A DNA stretch of 5,501 nucleotides, from positions 1 to 5,501 of the forward strand of contig CALAUZ010000057.1 in the NCBI GenBank assembly GCA_937892105.1, read 5' to 3'. This DNA is from an uncultured Fretibacterium sp. GTDB lineage: Bacteria > Synergistota > Synergistia > Synergistales > Aminobacteriaceae. A model generated the notes under the pieces. That model was not told the DNA's origin. It ran no database searches and was given only the letters and a program-made list of their open reading frames with translations. This document shows positions 5,112-5,501 of the stretch, piece by piece. Both the position numbers and the translations under genes were made by a program. Each line of letters begins with the position of its first letter. Position 1 is the stretch's first letter.

Positions 5112-5135
5112 GCCTCCCCACATCGCAGAGGAGGC
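5112..5135 (-). terminator. GC-rich hairpin after the dehydrogenase gene, possible terminator
   Basis: GCCTCC and GGAGGC (5130-5135 and 5112-5117) form a perfect 6-bp stem with a 12-nt loop about 15 bases after the stop of the dehydrogenase gene on the - strand. The following TTCCCTTAT is only moderately T-rich, so termination may be inefficient. Confidence 0.45.
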
Positions 5136-5149
5136 CACAACATCATCAA

Positions 5150-5501
5150 TTACGCGAGATACTTCTTCAGCGTCTTCCTTACAGCTCCAGGCCCAGAGCA
5201 TAATTCCGCATACATACCCTCGACCTTCTCGCCAAGCCCGGCATCATAGAGATTAACGCCGAAAATGTTAGCGTTGCTCAGAATACTGCGCAGACCATCG
5301 GGGGCTTTCAGTTCAGCCTGTAACGTCTCAAGCATAGGATCCGCACTCACCTGCATAGCCTCGCCCTTGTCGTCAGTACCTCCCAAATACCTCAGCCACC
5401 CAGCAAGCGCAAGCGGTATCGCAACGAGTGATTTGATGTCCAGCTTCTCATCAGCAACATAGCTCTTCAGTGTCTCGCCGAACCTCACGGGCATTTTCTG
5501 G
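5150..5501 (-). CDS. mannitol dehydrogenase / hexuronate reductase family protein, C-terminal part
   Basis: Only the last 116 codons lie in the window; the frame is open to the right edge, so the ATG at 5494 is probably internal (a full-length member has about 480-540 residues). The segment matches the C-terminal helical domain of polyol-specific long-chain dehydrogenases (Mannitol_dh_C, PF08125 type): MPVRFGETLKSYV, SLVAIPLALAGWLRYLGG, DPMLETLQAEL, and the terminal block NIFGVNLYDAGLGEKVEG plus GPGAVRKTLKKYL. The family includes mannitol 2-dehydrogenase, fructuronate reductase (UxuB) and tagaturonate reductase (UxaB), which use NAD(H) to interconvert ketoses or keto-uronates and polyols or aldonates. 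The cofactor-binding and catalytic Lys lie outside the window, so the substrate is undecided; the MPVRFGETL segment reminds me of the tagaturonate reductase-like group, which is a weak impression. Confidence 0.8.
   Translation of the reverse strand, partial: QKMPVRFGETLKSYVADEKLDIKSLVAIPLALAGWLRYLGGTDDKGEAMQVSADPMLETLQAELKAPDGLRSILSNANIFGVNLYDAGLGEKVEGMYAELCSGPGAVRKTLKKYLA

Noticed and set aside
4923..5249. A 108-codon + strand frame over the right IS end and the dehydrogenase end.
   Set aside because: It spans the IS junction, the direct repeat and two antisense genes, and its translation shows no recognisable motif.
1..5501. CRISPR array, tRNA or rRNA genes, riboswitch.
   Set aside because: No spaced repeat series, cloverleaf or conserved rRNA segment was found; the only repeats are the IS ends, the 31-bp pair and the 11-bp tandem repeat.

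Overview
The window reads as an accessory stretch of a mid-GC bacterial chromosome, probably the left end of a (metagenomic) contig because it opens with a run of 13 G. The secreted DUF362 protein, the DUF318/ArsP-type permease, the mannitol-dehydrogenase/hexuronate-reductase family enzyme and the GT8/GT4 sugar transferases suggest an anaerobic gut- or rumen-type bacterium. Synergistota or a Clostridia-like lineage would fit, but this is an inference from gene content only and is weak.

Positions 1-1470 (+ strand) are the decayed 3' end of a cell-surface polysaccharide gene cluster: a GT4 glycosyltransferase remnant in two frames with an internal deletion, a GT8 glycosyltransferase lacking its N-terminal nucleotide-binding strand, and an N-terminal stub of a GT8. 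The stub is closed by a rho-independent terminator. The GT8 pieces are nearly complementary halves in swapped order.

Positions 1469-3305 (- strand) hold two overlapping genes: an exported DUF362 protein without a ferredoxin domain, then an eight-helix-type DUF318/ArsP family permease that starts at TTG inside the end of the DUF362 gene. They look translationally coupled.

Positions 3390-5092 (- strand) are the most interesting part. An 80-codon gene overlaps by 7 nt the start of a GNAT acetyltransferase gene, a layout that resembles a GNAT toxin-antitoxin pair. The small gene is cut by an 833-bp IS1-family element (4103-4935) flanked by a perfect 31-bp direct duplication. In silico removal of the element plus one repeat copy (864 bp) restores an uninterrupted reading frame. 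The element carries insA and insB, joined at a run of nine A, with insB in the +1 frame instead of the -1 frame of classical IS1.

Positions 5150-5501 (- strand) are the C-terminal end of a mannitol dehydrogenase/tagaturonate-fructuronate reductase family enzyme that runs off the right edge. A GC-rich hairpin separates it from the small gene. No tRNA, rRNA or CRISPR array was seen.
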